From Castor canadensis (taxonomy: Eukaryota > Chordata > Mammalia > Rodentia > Castoridae), in assembly GCF_047511655.1 (NCBI RefSeq), contig NC_133398.1:109880332-109944331 (forward strand): DNA of 64,000 nucleotides, given 5' to 3'. Shown here one piece after another: positions 43,301-58,625 of this stretch (position 1 is the first letter of the stretch; each line of letters begins with the position of its first letter). The notes beneath the pieces were generated by a model. The model was not told where the DNA came from. It did no database searches and saw only the letters and a list, made by a program, of their open reading frames with translations. Position numbers and translations under genes: made by a program.

Positions 43301-46300
43301 TCCTTTCACAAAATCCTATGATGACTCAAATCTGTGAGCTTTAAAAGCTTTCTCCAGAGTTCCATGGACAACCTAAATTCCTTTTTGCCCCAAACTGCCT
43401 CTGTCATCATTCTCCTATTGTCAAACCTCCCCCAAGGTAGCATCTCCTGGCGTAATTCTCCAAATGCTTCCTTGTATTTGCTGAGCTCCATCACAGCAGT
43501 CTCAGGAGCTGCAGCTGTTCCAAGTTAGATCCTTGGATCCTCTTTGCCTGTAGACAAATCCATGTTGTTGATCACAGGGGAGCACCTGCCAATTTTCTCC
43601 AAGGACAGACATGAATATTAAGATATGTTACAATTATTAAAAATAAAATAAAACAAAGCAACAACAAAACTGAAGACAGAGCAATTCCCAAACCTACCTA
43701 CACTTGGCAGAATTACTTAAAATCCTAAGAGCTGACAGTCCTCAAATTTCTACCAAGAGACCAGAAATTAAGTTCTTGCAGTTTTTCATCTGGGCCCTGA
43801 AAGAAAGAAAATTGCACCTAATCCTCAGTTCCAGTTTTGTTTAGAGTCAGGAAATAAAAACAATAAATAATAAAAAAGGTCTTACAAGCAGAACCTGAGA
43901 AATGATATAATGTCTTGTTCTAAATGATCACAGTTGCTCATTTGTCACAGAGCCTGGGTGGCCTGGTGATGAGTACTATATAAATTATAGGCTCTAAAAT
44001 GCTTTATTTGATCTTTGATATCATACTTCCTGGTTTGTGTTTTTAATAGATGTCATTTGATTTTTTTTCTGGATCTGTGTATCAGTTAGTACTTTTTTGT
44101 TTTTGCAACTAGCTGAAAACCTCTACCAACCTATCTTATTTAAAAAGGTTGGTTGGTTTATGCTGCTGAGAAGCAAATCCAAATCAGGCTTTTGGGCCTT
44201 GTTTAGAGGCTCAATAATTTGATGACAGGCCAGTACTTCTTTCTTTCCACTTTGTCTTCTGATTTTTCCTAGGGACTACAAGATGACGTCCAACAACACC
44301 TTAGTGTTGTGTGTTTTTATCACTTATATCTAGTGGGAAAAAAGAACACATCTGAACCAATATCCTGACCCTCATATTTACTAAATCTTGTAGAGGTATC
44401 TGCCTACCCCCAAATGATGACTTAGGCAGGAAAACAGTGTGACAGTTGGTTGAAGTCAACATAGTATACTTGAGGAGGAGTAAGATATCTAGAAAAACAA
44501 TTTCTGGTCTTACATGCAAGATACTAAATATGATATAATACCATCTCTATAATTTAAGGAAATCTCTAAAAAGCATCTTTTTTATACTTTTAAGGATTTT
44601 GGCATATTGTCACTTCAGCAGTAGTCAGATGAACTGTTTTTGGCATTTGTATACTTTTTACAGTTTTCATCAAGTTTGTATCTAGTCTAAGGTTTAAAGA
44701 GTGTTGTGTGAAACATGTACTTCTGACTACTTTTTCCAAGTGGTCAGATACTTGTTGGGAGATACTAAAATGCTGCTGAAATGATTTCACATTCACTTAA
44801 TAAAAAACATGGCAAGGCTGCTTGCAAAGTATTTCGGTGCATTTTGTGCTGACATGCACTGGTCACAGGAGACAAGGACAGAGCAGACAGAGTAGAGGGT
44901 GCATAGGTGGAGCAGTAGTTATTGGGAAGCAATGGGGAAATATATGAGCAGAGCCACTGCTATCTAAATTGACTTGGAGTTTTTTTCAAACTAATAAAAT
45001 AACTGAGTATTTTCAGAATGTCTCTGTAAGTTAATTCTAATATCATAGAATAACTTCTAGTAGGTAGGAAAAAACTATAATATGTTCTGAAAAAGCTTGT
45101 TTCCCAAATGGCAAAATTATGCCTTCCATAATCTGGAAACAGAAGACAAGATCCATCCCTGCTTTCAGGATTCTCATTACTAAGAGATGGAAATGATATG
45201 ATTGCTTAGAATGGAGAATTCATTAAGGAATTTAAGGCTAGTACTTGATAGAATTGGAACAACATACATGAAAAGGACCGTTCATGACAGCAGGTGTCTC
45301 TTTCTTTCTGACCAGCACACATCCAGAAATATTTAAACTGCTATTCAGTGACACTTGACAATGATCAAGACTTCTGTTCTTCTTTAAGACATATCTGTTA
45401 ATTCAGATGTTTAAAAATTGAATCTCGTTTCATTGATGCTCTTTATACAGCTGGAAAGTCGGGGAAGTTTCTCACCAAAAATGTAGAATTTGGTACGGTT
45501 ATGTTTTCTGCTAGGTGACATTAACTCCTTCATTCATCTTCAGTGGCTCTAGTGTCGTCATTATGTTATTTTGTATCATGGCAGTTCTGTAGACAAATTA
45601 TGCCCAAGCGAAGACTGTGGCCTCACATTCAGGACTGACAAACCACAGTATTGAGGGTTGACATTAGATATGAAAAGGTGACTTCTCAATATCTCGCCCT
45701 CAATTCCTCTTTAATTCTTCTGAAGGTCTTGTAAAAATGTATCTTAGCTATTTTCTCCAGTGGGATTTTGTATTTTGGTTACTATCACAACTATTTTGCT
45801 ACGTGCAATGAAATTAATAGAGATTCTATTTGCTGAAATCATGTATAGACAGCAGAGCTCTCTGCCTTATTACCAAACGAGTACAGCATGCCCTTCAATC
45901 ATTCTTTAAACTCTCAAATGCCTTGGAAATAATATGCTGGAATATTACTGAAGTGTGACTGAAGCACCATTTGTGCTAAATATGACAGCACACAGATGAT
46001 ATTCCTCTATAAAAGTTCAAACTACATTAATCTTTTAGGGAGGCTCATTGACTGGGAAGATGGCTTAGATACAAAATAAAGACACTGAGGGCCCATTGTG
46101 GACAGTTTTTCTGGTGAGGATTTCTAGGAACAAGTGTAAGGCGAAGTCCATAGTTAACCCTTTGTGTTTAGGATATGATCAAGTGAAAAGCAAGTGCAAC
46201 TCTAAGAGGAGAGGTTGAAATGATGAGGTACTATTTTAATAGGAGGAAAAATGAGCTTCTAGGATTGAAAAATTAAAACTAAATAGGCATTAAATGGTTG

Positions 46301-46676
46301 CAACAAACATATAATATTACTGTTGTTGAGTATCTTAACAAAAAATGTGAGAGTTTCCAAGTTGATGTTCATGGTTCCAGCCCTTACCATATTGCTGTTT
46401 GGTAGGATGACACACTTGTAGGTACTCTCTCTGATGTCATTTTCACTTATCTTAGGACTTCACAAACAAGAAATAATTGCATGAACATTTCCTTCTTTTC
46501 CTGGGTTTCTAGATGTGGCCAGTCAGCAAGGAAATAGTGCTTATCAGAAGGTAAGAATAGGAGGTGATTTAATCAGCATGAACCAGGGTAGATTCAATGT
46601 CAGGTGATACTATGTAGCTTTTTAGTACTAGCTTTTAAAAATGTATAAAACAAAAACATTGTTTTCTTTCTAAAGT
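43301..46676. other. Intergenic stretch of about 3.4 kb, no gene or named repeat
   Basis: No open frame above 72 codons and no clear repeat landmarks on either strand. Some old repeat sequence may be present that I cannot identify by eye. Confidence 0.5.
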
Positions 46677-46985
46677 AGGCTGGGTGTGGTAGTGCACACC
46701 TATAGTCAGCTACTCCGGAGGCAGAGATCCAGAGGATCATCACTCTAGGCCAACCTACCCACCCTCAGAAGTTAGAAAGACTCCATTTCAACAAACAAGA
46801 TAGGTATGCTGATGCAGGAGGCAGAAGTAGGAAGATTGCTGTCAAAGGCTGACACTGTGAAAAAATAACTAAAAATAACTGTAGCAAAAAATGGGGTGGA
46901 GGTATGGCTCAAGTGATAGAGTGACATTCTAGCAATCCTAAGACCCTGAGTTCAAATCCCAGTACCACCTCTGCAAAAAGTATAG
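46677..46985 (+). mobile_element. Trimeric SINE, sense
   Basis: ggctgggtgtggtagtgcac, ctactccggaggcagagatc, ggatcatcactctaggccaa; then a second B1-like part (gatgcaggaggcagaagtag); A-rich linker; then tRNA module (ggaggtatggctcaagtg, tagcaatcctaagaccctga, gttcaaatcccagtacc). Confidence 0.92.
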
Positions 46986-47774
46986 AAATAATATGTATTC
47001 AATGTATAAAACATGTAACAATGCATAAAAAACACAAAGGAAAAGTTATCTGTCACCACAGAGTTCAGAGAATGCTGTCACTAACATGATGACATGTATC
47101 TCAGTTTTTTTTTCTATGGACAGACCAAGTATCATTTTATCAATTGCCTTTTTACTCAACAAGGTAATTTATTTCCGTATGTTAAGAAATAAATAGGGAA
47201 AATCTTTCCCCCCATCAAAGACCCTATTATTAATGCTTTATTACAAAAATTTGTTATTTATTATAAATGTAATATAAATTTTAAAAAATATAAAAAGTTA
47301 TACAAGAAAATAAAAATCTCCTGAAATAATACCATCCAGAGACAACCCAGTCACCATTTTGGGGAAATGCCTTGATATATTTTTAGCATTAGGGAGGTAA
47401 GTGGGATCTCCTGGATTCTGTAAGGTGACTGACTCCAAATCACTGCAGAGACAGTGCTGGAATCTCCTGGAGTACAGCTTGAGGGCCAGTGGACAGCAGA
47501 GTAGACAAGGCCTGCTTCAGCAATCTCTATATGGAGTGATAAGAGTCTAAAATAAGCCAGAAAAGGCCTCAGAAGGAAGCTGATGTGTAAATCCAACAGG
47601 ACATAGTGAGAGAAGGGAGAATGGTGGAAGGAGAAGAAAATTCCATAAGATTGTCTGCATTTCTGAGTTGAGTCCTGCTGTGGAGAAAAAGAAAGAAACG
47701 GAAGATATTTTTACTTCTCTACCCTCCAGTCTCCCATGTTAGCCAATAAGCTTGTGCTGTTCCTGGAAGATACA
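46986..47774. other. Intergenic stretch, nothing recognised
   Basis: AT-rich left half; a minus-strand frame at 47351-47596 is not recognised. Confidence 0.5.
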
Positions 47775-48142
47775 GGTGCTATGATTTGGATGTGGTTTGA
47801 CTGAATCTCATGCTGAGGTTTGGTCTCCAGTGCAATAAAAGTGTTAACAGGTAGTGGAACCTTTAAAGGTAATCAAGTCATTAAGAGAGATTCATGCAGT
47901 TTTTGCAGGTGGATTGGTTACCAGGAGAGCAGTTTGTTATAAAGCAAGGCCATCCCATGCACACCCACTTGATTTTCATTTCTCTGCCATGTTAAGACAC
48001 AGCCCAAGGCAGTTGCCAGAAGCCAAGCAGATGCTGGACTTCTCAGCTGCTAGAAATCAAAGACAAAACAAACCTTTATTCTTTCTAAATCATGCAGGCT
48101 CAGCTATTTTGTTATAGCAAAACAACCAACAGACTAAGACAC
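47775..48142 (+). mobile_element. MaLR-type LTR
   Basis: Begins tgctatgatttggatgtggt, passes gtgttaacaggtagtggaac, gagcagtttgttataaagc and tctgccatgttaagacacag, and ends aaccaacagactaagaca. This is the layout of ERVL-MaLR LTRs (start TG..., a late polyadenylation region, closing CA). An 87-codon frame inside (47854-48117) is incidental. Confidence 0.8.
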
Positions 48143-48234
48143 CAAGCACAGTTCTAGCTTTGCAGTTTTTTCTCTTGCTGCTTCCTCTCCTAGAATGCTT
48201 TTCCCATGGATACCAAGTTGGCCAATTTCTTTCC

Positions 48235-48425
48235 CTTTTTTTTATGGTACTGGGGCTTGAACTCAGGGCCTATGCCTTGAGCCACTCTGCCAGGCCTTTT
48301 TTGTGCTGGGTATTTTTGAGATAGGGTCTCAGAAAGTATTTGCTGGGCTGGCTTTGAACCATAATCCTCCTGATTTCTGCCACCTGAGTAGCTAGGACTA
48401 TAGGCATGAGCCACTGGTGGCCAGC
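48235..48425 (-). mobile_element. SINE, composite, antisense, well preserved
   Basis: tggtactggggcttgaactc, agggcctatgccttgagcca, T-rich linker, gagatagggtctcagaaag, ctggctttgaaccataatcc, tgagtagctaggactatagg, catgagccactggtggcca. This is the clearest local reference for the SINE family of the window. Confidence 0.93.
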
Positions 48426-48469
48426 TCCTTTCCGTTTTCACCTTCCCTCTGAGATCTCTCTTGCCAGAT

Positions 48470-48725
48470 TATCTAATACTCTAACATATCCTCCTCCACC
48501 ATGGTGTTGACCTTCCTGACCTTACTTTGCTTTTTCTTAGCATGTGTCACCTAGCCTACTATTTAATTTATTTACTTAATGTTTCTTGTTTTTCTGTCTC
48601 TGCCAGGTAAGTTGTAAATTCCTTGAGGGGAGGAAGTTTTTATCTACTTTGCTCTCAAGTACCTGGGAATACTGTCTGTCACATAAATAACTGTGCAACT
48701 AATATGCAATTAATTAAATAATTGA
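48470..48725 (+). mobile_element. L2-type LINE 3' end
   Basis: gtaaattccttgaggggagg, then ctactttgctctcaagtacc, then gtctgtcacataaataactg and aattaaataattgaatag follow the L2 3' UTR order. Confidence 0.65.
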
Positions 48726-49924
48726 ATAGTATTGGAAAGTTTGGAGATGGCTGCATTGAAGGGTGAGATAATGATGGGGGGACATTAAGTAAGAAGAGAA
48801 GAATGATTTACGAGCTGTTGCATGATAGAATCTGGGCAAATTAGACATGAAATGAACCAGAGATGTCTGCAAGATCCTGTAGGAAAATGATTCCCTGTCT
48901 TTTCACCATTTAATTGTCCTGTCAATTATTTAAAAATTCTTTTCCCTCAATAACATATTAACATGACTTACTAACTTAGACGGATTTATACAACTAGGTT
49001 GAAAGAGTCTATAATTTCAAGGCCTAATATACATTGAAAACGTAGAGTCAGAATCAATTGACCTGTTGATTTGGGAAGAAAACAGAAAATTGTTTATTTG
49101 GTAAGTTCTGATTTTCCACATCAGAGGAATCCCTACAATATTACTTTTCTATTTCCAGCTACCATCAATATATTTCAGGACTTGATGTTTCTAACTAAGG
49201 ATTAAGGTACAGATGGTGACATTTAGATGCCAATCAATGCAGTGATAACAGAGAACAATATTGTAAATAAAGATTTTCTATTACATAAGTGTATGGAGAG
49301 GATGTTGATTTTGCAGTTTAGCCTCACATACCACAAGGAAGTCATTTCTGTATGCCTTTCAGTCTTGCCTGTGGCACTAAGATGGTGAAGAACATCCCTG
49401 CCTAAACTCTTCACTGTCAGCGATGTGTGCTGTGTGACAGTGACAATAAGCTACTTGATGATGAGTAATATTTTGTAACTGTTCTCTGACTTGCATTTGA
49501 AAGAATCTAATCAGTTTTGGTCTGCATGCCTCCCTCCTTTCCTGCCCACCACAACCCCACATCCCGCATTTGACTGCTCAAAACCCAATAGATCAAGCTC
49601 AAATGTCCATATTCCTCCTCCAGTGATGAATCCCATGTACCTGGAGAGCCATTTGGCACAATTCTCAGACTTCACATTTGACTCATCTTTCTTTTTCCTT
49701 TCTCTGTTTTGGACATGGATTTTTATTATTTATGACTTTTGTTTACATTCATCAGAAATATATAAATTCAATATTGGTTAAAGTATTTCTAAACTGACTC
49801 CACTTTCTTAGCTGATTCTTCTGAATGACATGCCAATGTCATGTCTTTTCACACACTATCAGGCTCTGGGCCATCAAGATCTCCAGTAACACAGTATTTG
49901 TTTTTCTTTTTTAGACAAATTTAA
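48726..49924. other. Intergenic stretch, nothing recognised
   Basis: A 96-codon frame at 49491-49781 is not recognised. Confidence 0.5.
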
Positions 49925-50005
49925 TTTTTTTTGAGACAGAGTCTCAAAGAATATATAGCTCAGGCTGGCCTTGAACTCATGATCCTCCAGCTTCAGCTTC
50001 CCTGA
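49925..50005 (-). mobile_element. B1-like SINE fragment, antisense
   Basis: ttttttttgagacagagtct, atagctcaggctggccttga and actcatgatcctccagcttc match an antisense 7SL-derived (B1/Alu-type) monomer. Confidence 0.85.
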
Positions 50006-50014
50006 AACAAATAT

Positions 50015-50375
50015 ATATTTTTTAATTTTATTCATATGTACATACAATGTTTTGTTCATTTCTCCCCCCTTCCCTCTGCTTCCCCTCTCTTGCTCCTCAT
50101 TACCCCTCACTAGCAGGCAGAAACTATTCTGCCCTTATCTCTAATTCTGTTGAAGAGAGAGTATAAGCAATAACAGGAAGGACCAAGGGTTTTTGCTAAT
50201 TGAGATAAGGATAGCTATACAGGGAGTTGACTCACATTGATTTCCTGTACATGTGTGCTACCTTCTAAGTTAATTCTTCTTGAACTAACCTTTTTTCTAG
50301 TTCCTGGTCCCCTTCTCCTATTGGCCTCAGTTGCTTTAAAGTATCTGCTTTAGTTTCTCTGCATTAAGGGCATCA
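50015..50375 (-). mobile_element. Young LINE-1 3' end, antisense
   Basis: Reverse complement of the L1 3' UTR seen in L1-B. It has the tail complement (ttttattcatatgtacatac), the pyrimidine tract (about 50062-50095), ttctgcccttatctctaatt, gaccaagggtttttgctaat and agctatacagggagttgac. Confidence 0.93.
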
Positions 50376-50722
50376 AACAAATATTTAAGTATGCAATACC
50401 TATGGTTAACTACAAACACAAGGCTCTATTACAGATCTCCAGAAGTTTCTCATCTTGCTTGACTGAAACATTACAGCTACTGAGCAGCAAATGTCCATTT
50501 CTTACTTCCAAGTCCCTGGTAAGTACCATTTTGCTTCTATAAGTTTGACTACTTTGGATAGCTCATATAAATGAAGTCAAGTGGTACTCATTCTTCAACT
50601 TAGTATAACACTTAGTATACTAAGTATTTCACTTAATATAATATATTCTATGTTTATCCATGATGTTATATATGGTGAATCTCCCACTTTTTATGTTGAA
50701 TAATATTCCAGTGTATGTACAG
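50376..50722 (-). mobile_element. Ancient L1M 3' UTR, antisense
   Basis: atggttaactacaaacacaa, ttacagatctccagaagttt, ttgactactttggatagctc, ttatccatgatgttatatat, tgaataatattccagtgtat; the standard order of old L1 3' UTRs read backwards. Confidence 0.8.
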
Positions 50723-50734
50723 GCCAAAAATAAC

Positions 50735-50830
50735 AATAAAATTACTGGGCTGGGGATATGAATTAAATGGTAGAATATGTGCCTCGCAAGTGCAAGGCCC
50801 CAAGTTCAAATACCAAAACCACTAAAAAAA
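50735..50830 (+). mobile_element. SINE fragment, tRNA module, sense
   Basis: gggctggggatatgaattaa, atggtagaatatgtgcctcg, caagtgcaaggccccaagtt, then A-rich tail. Confidence 0.85.
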
Positions 50831-50985
50831 TTACAATATGATCCATAAATATTACTTCTGGGTACTTCTCCAAAATAATTAAAATCAGTATCTTAAGGAG
50901 GTATTTGGACTCCAATGTTCATTGCAGCATTATTTACTATAGTTAAGATAAGGATATAACCATTATGTCTATGAACATTCCCTTC
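50831..50985 (+). mobile_element. Ancient L1M ORF2 C-terminal scrap, sense
   Basis: gatccataaatattacttct, gggtacttctccaaaataat, caatgttcattgcagcatta, tttactatagttaagataag. Confidence 0.78.
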
Positions 50986-51083
50986 CCTTCCCTTTCCTTC
51001 CTTTCCTTTCCCTTTCTCTTTCCCTTTTCCCTTTCTCTTCCCTTTCCCCTTCCCCCTTCCTTTTACCCTTCCCTTCCCTTTCC
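50978..51083. repeat. (CCCTT)n-type pyrimidine microsatellite
   Basis: Runs of ttccc/tttcc over about 105 bases, next to an antisense B1-like element, so probably an expanded SINE tail. The plus-strand frame across it (50965-51150) is spurious. Confidence 0.92.
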
Positions 51084-51190
51084 TGACAGCTTCTTGCTAT
51101 GTAGTCTAGATTGGCCTCAAATTCATGATATACCTGGCTCAGTTTCCTGAGTGCTGGGATAACATGCTTGTGCCATCATGCTGGTGACAT
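51084..51190 (-). mobile_element. B1-like SINE, antisense
   Basis: cttgctatgtagtctagatt, ggcctcaaattcatgatata, gtgctgggataacatgcttg, tgccatcatgctgg. Confidence 0.85.
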
Positions 51191-51762
51191 CTTTTCTTAC
51201 TGACATTTCAAGTCAATACGGTCTTCTTCAGCAGTAAGGTTTTCCTTAAGAGCTTTGTTTTCCCCTCTCAACTCCCATTCTTCTTTCTCCCCACCCTCCA
51301 AATTTCCATATCGTAGTAGAAGTCAGAAGCATAGAAATTATCCAAATTCTCACCATTATCCTCCTGAACATATCCAATCCAATCAGAAAACCTACCTATA
51401 AATGTCAGTTCAGTTTTATATCTTCTTACATCTCTAATTTGACCACCTTCATCCCCCTAACCATCTCTTTAGCCTTCAGTTCCTTTAACCCACTTTTTAT
51501 AGGGGAAATAAATATCAACTTTCCTAAAACAAATTGTATAGGATCTAGTTGTGTTTAAGCCCTTTAGTAATTTTTTTCATGAAGAATAGAAGTCTTTTTT
51601 ATTGAAAAGGGTTCCACTACTTTTGAATCTTTATATTCTCTAATCCTTAAAAGAGGTTACTCCCTCGTTCAGATTCAATAAGATCTAAAACAGCTGGGTA
51701 AAATCTGGAATAATATACGGTTACTGTTAACATGTTCTTTTTTCACACACACAAAAAAAGAA
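51191..51762. other. Intergenic stretch, nothing named
   Basis: C/T-rich first half that might be old repeat; no gene. Confidence 0.45.
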
Positions 51763-51870
51763 TAGAAGTCTTAAAGACAAGGACCTGTCTTGTTCACCAT
51801 TGTATTTTCAGAACTTTGGTCAGTGCCTGATATATAGCACGTGTCTAATAAATACTTTTATAGAATTAAG
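51763..51870 (+). mobile_element. L2-type LINE 3' end
   Basis: aaagacaaggacctgtcttg, ttcaccattgtattttcaga, ggtcagtgcctgatatatag, gtgtctaataaatactttta. Confidence 0.8.
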
Positions 51871-53639
51871 AAAGTTTGAAGATTTATGTTTTTTTTAAAA
51901 GTGAGCTCATCATTTTTTTAGGAATCACAACAGTAAGTGTAAGGATGAATTTTAGAGATTATCCTGTTCAACCTTCTTTTATATTTAATTCTACAGTACA
52001 CTGGCCAACCTTTTGGAGTTATTTTGATGAGAGAGAGTCCTTGTGTCAGGCTCTTCTCTGATCATTTCCCAGGTTCTGCTGCTTCGAGCTTGACAGCATC
52101 TCCTCAACTGGGTTCTTTCCTCATTGTTTCTACAGACCATATTCTATGTTCATCCCTGTGTGTTGAAATTATTGGGAGACTATTGTAGCTCAGTTTCTTC
52201 TTGGTTCATTTTCTTATAGTGTTTGTTACTGGGATAAATTTTCTCAGATATTTGTTAGTTTGCTATTTTTGTTTTTTCCTTTTTAGGGAGTAATGCTGGG
52301 ATTTGAACTCAGGAACTTGTGCTTCCTAGATAACTGCTCCAGTTTGCTATTCTATTTTAGAATTTACTTGCTTGCTCAATCTAAATTTCTTTGCTTAAAG
52401 TTAAGGGACATATCTCTGTCCTTTATCTATCTACCCAGGTCATCTTTCTATCACAACTTTTGTTTTCCAGGCAGGCCTTATAATAAAGATTTGCTTGTTC
52501 CTCAGGTAATCATAATATTTTTTTCATGATTGAAGTTAAGACATCTTATCTCAAAGAATAAATTCCTAAATAAGCACTTTACATACTTATTCACATTTCT
52601 TTAGCTATTTCTTTTATAGCAGAGGTCATATATAGGACCAACATTGGCAAGTTTAGAGTGTATAATCACCTCTTAAAACATCTTCTGGTGTCAGGGCAGG
52701 AAACGGGATTTGGCTAGTGGTGGAGAAAGGACCTCCTCAGATAGGGCTGGCACAGTTGTCCTGTGGATGGAGATTGCAGGGCCTTTGTCTTTCTCTGTGG
52801 CCAAAGGCAGTACTGTATAATACCACTGTCACATACCTGTCACATGGGAATCACAGCTACTCATTCCTTGGATGGCTTCTGAGAAGTGATTATAAATCTC
52901 ACTGATTATCATCTGTCTTTAAGAGACCCCAAGAAACCCCTGTTTTCCCATCATTAAAAAAGTTCTCTTTAAGTGTTTGTGTGCATTAACATAATATGGG
53001 ATCTGGCAGATTTAACAGTTTAATATGTATTCTGTATAAGCAGCTCCCCAATTTCTAGATTTGCTGAAGTATGAGTTGGAGTCAAAGACCTTATGAAACT
53101 GTAATTTTGACATGAGTATCTGAGCCATGAAAGACAGATCTCAATAAATACTTTTTTATAAATGAAGGAATTGGTCTTGTTTTCACAAAGTAAATCTCTT
53201 GGAGCAATTTGGATGTTATTACTTGGAGACAAGGTCCATTGTCACTTATAGAATGTTCTTACGATGTGAAGACATTTTGGTTTAAAGAGTTATCAACTCT
53301 AAGACTTTGACTACGGTTTGTACTTGTGGTCCTGGCAGCCATTGTGAGACTCATTTTGTTGAAATTGATGATAGTCCTTTAAATACAGGGAATCAAATCC
53401 TCCTCTTTCTCTCTCTCTTAATAAGAATCTAAATCATTCTTTGTAATCAAATTATTTTCTGCTGTTAAAAGTCTGCAACTGGGCTCTGAATTATATAAAT
53501 AGAGCAATACACAATTCCTGGGTAGCATATTGAAATTCTAAGTTGTCTCTTGAAATACTTCAACAATGGTCTTCTGTTTTAATATTGGGCTAAATTTTTC
53601 TAAACCATATGATCTTATCTATAGTGTTTCACAGAAATG
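51871..53639. other. Intergenic stretch with a small SINE scrap
   Basis: Only 52280-52345 is recognised: ggagtaatgctgggatttga, actcaggaacttgtgcttcc, an antisense tRNA module of the local SINE. A possible L2 scrap lies near 53120-53170. No gene. Confidence 0.5.
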
Positions 53640-53667
53640 CAACTTAAAATGCCAACATCTCAGCACT

Positions 53668-53922
53668 TTAGGTAGATCTGTCCATTGGCAGGGCAAAATA
53701 ATCACTTTCTTTAATCTTTAAAACCAGCTGTTCACAGACATTAATTGCCTTGTCACTTACACTCCCTGAAACAGTGTCATTCAACAAAGACACACATTTT
53801 AATTTGTGTGCTGCATCTGGTCCTATTACACTTGATATCCAGCCATTGCCTTCAGTGGAAGTCTCACCAACTGTGGGTGGCTGGCATTGTTGTGCAAAAT
53901 GTAATGTCTCCAAACTGAACAT
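53668..53922 (-). pseudogene. hAT (Charlie/ZBED-like) transposase fragment
   Basis: An 84-codon minus-strand frame contains KCVSLLNDTVSGSVSDKAIN followed by VCEQLVLKIKESDYFALPMD and RST. It resembles the L-NDTV-RRI ... D-Q-V--IK-S--FA-Q-DESTD region of hAT transposases and their domesticated relatives (ZBED5, FAM200, SCAND3 type). The DES catalytic-region triplet reads Asp-Arg-Ser here, and the frame stops right after it. Downstream sequence on the minus strand keeps a faint resemblance with several stops. I call it a decayed fragment of a transposon or a retrocopy of a domesticated gene. Confidence 0.6.
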
Positions 53923-54439
53923 TTTGAGAGTAATTGCTTTATGATATTAGTTTGGAATATAAGTCTTTTTTAGTTGAAATCATCAGATTTTCAATGAGAG
54001 CAAAAAGAACTCAGGGCTGACTTGATTTTTTAATGGATGGATGCCTTTATTTTTGAAGTCAGGTAGTGATGTGGAGGGCTTTGTATCTTTAGATGACTGG
54101 ACTTCATAATCCACTGACAACTTCCAAGAAAATAACTGGTGTTGTATCTGAGATCTGAATCAGTATAATTTTCCATGTCTTTTTATTTCATTAATATTTT
54201 GAGAATTTTTCAAAAAGATCAAAGAAGTTATTTCTCATGAAATTATTATCTTTAGACCCTTTCACATTAAAATATATAAGGCATGTAAACCTATATCTAC
54301 TTGAACTATAAGAAAATCAACCTGACAGAACCCAATAACTGATAAATGGAACACTGCATTTTTTTCATGCATTCGTTTGTTATACATTTGTAGAGTGAGT
54401 ACTCTTGTCCAGACAGTGTGCTAGACTCCATGAACTAAA

Positions 54440-54560
54440 TATAAATAATATTTATATTTAATATTTAAATATTAAAATATTTATATTTTAATATTTAATA
54501 TTTCTGTGTAATATTTAAATATTTAAAATATTTATATTTTAATATTTAATATTTCTGTGC
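54440..54560. repeat. AT-rich tandem repeat, period about 51 bp
   Basis: A block of ATTTAAATATT/TTATATTTTAATATTT ending in atatttctgtg occurs twice, ending at 54508 and 54559. Each unit is itself rich in ATATTT inverted repeats. Confidence 0.85.
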
Positions 54561-54727
54561 TGTATACCCTCAAAACCTAGAATAGGAGAAAAATTATAAA
54601 GATGTGACTATATTACAGTAGTAGTAAGACAAGAAAATGTTGCCCAAGTAGTGTGCAAACCCAAAATATCTAATGATTAATCCTCCTTGGAAGTTCAAAG
54701 ATTGCCTTAGTAACAACCTCATTCAAT
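54561..54727. other. Short unique stretch before the GJA1 retrocopy
   Basis: No feature seen. Confidence 0.5.
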
Positions 54728-54737
54728 AAGAATTCAA
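54728..54737 (+). repeat. Target-site duplication, left side of GJA1 retrocopy
   Basis: aagaattcaa, repeated exactly at 57801-57810 directly after the A tail. Confidence 0.9.
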
Positions 54738-57800
<3,063 letters not shown>

Positions 57801-57810
57801 AAGAATTCAA
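57801..57810 (+). repeat. Target-site duplication, right side of GJA1 retrocopy
   Basis: aagaattcaa, identical to 54728-54737; the join with the A tail makes its left edge slightly ambiguous. Confidence 0.9.
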
Positions 57811-58289
57811 ACTGTTCTTTCTATCTTGACCCTAAAGTTGGAGAAGGACTTACCACTGAAAGTCCCGTGAACTGGGTTGAGAGGTAGGGCTTTTATGACC
57901 TTCTTGGCTTGCCATATCCAAAGGAAGCTGAGGTGCTACAGAATGCTGGAGTATTGATCCCCTCCTCTACAGCCTTGGCCATGTGATCCTGTCCTCTGTG
58001 TTCAACATTTCTCAACTTATCACCTCCTTTACTGACCTATTCATATTCATTTTGAGCTTCATTGTCTTCTTCAGACACTTAATCTAAATTACTGTCTCAA
58101 GGGGGGAAGAGGGAATATAATGGAGGGGGTGAACTTCTTCAATGTATACTTTCAGCATGTATGGGGTTATCACGATGAAATCCTCTGTATTATTAATGTA
58201 TGATAAATCAAAAATAAAAAGTGAGGGACAGATAAGAAATTACAATCTCAAAGTGTTAATCAGACCCTTTAACTTTCCTCCATTGCCTT
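57811..58289. other. Unique stretch after the GJA1 retrocopy
   Basis: No gene or named repeat seen. Confidence 0.5.
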
Positions 58290-58432
58290 TGTCACACTTT
58301 ATAACCATAGAGTTATTTGTCCATTTGCCCACATGGGAAAAACTGTGTCTGTTTGTTACTGTGACATTATATGAACCCTGCAGACTACATGGTGTGTACT
58401 AGGTGCTCAATAAATACTCATGGAGTGAAGCA
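58290..58432 (+). mobile_element. L2-type LINE 3' end
   Basis: gggaaaaactgtgtctgttt, then gtgtgtactaggtgctcaat and aaatactcatggagtgaa match the closing part of L2. Confidence 0.7.
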
Positions 58433-58564
58433 CTTGTGATTTATACAGCAGCACAGTCTGACATATGAAGTACCTCAAGGAAGAAGAACTTACCTCTCTG
58501 AATATGCAAACACTGTTCCTCCTCTTTTTCTTTCTCTTCCTTCTCCTTCTTTTCTCTTTTCTCC

Positions 58565-58625
58565 CTAGGGCCTCATCCTTCCTAGGTAAGCACTCTATCA
58601 TTTAAGTTATATCCTAGACCTGCTT
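58565..58625 (-). mobile_element. SINE scrap, tRNA module, antisense
   Basis: ccttcctaggtaagcactct, atcatttaagttatatccta. Confidence 0.6.
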
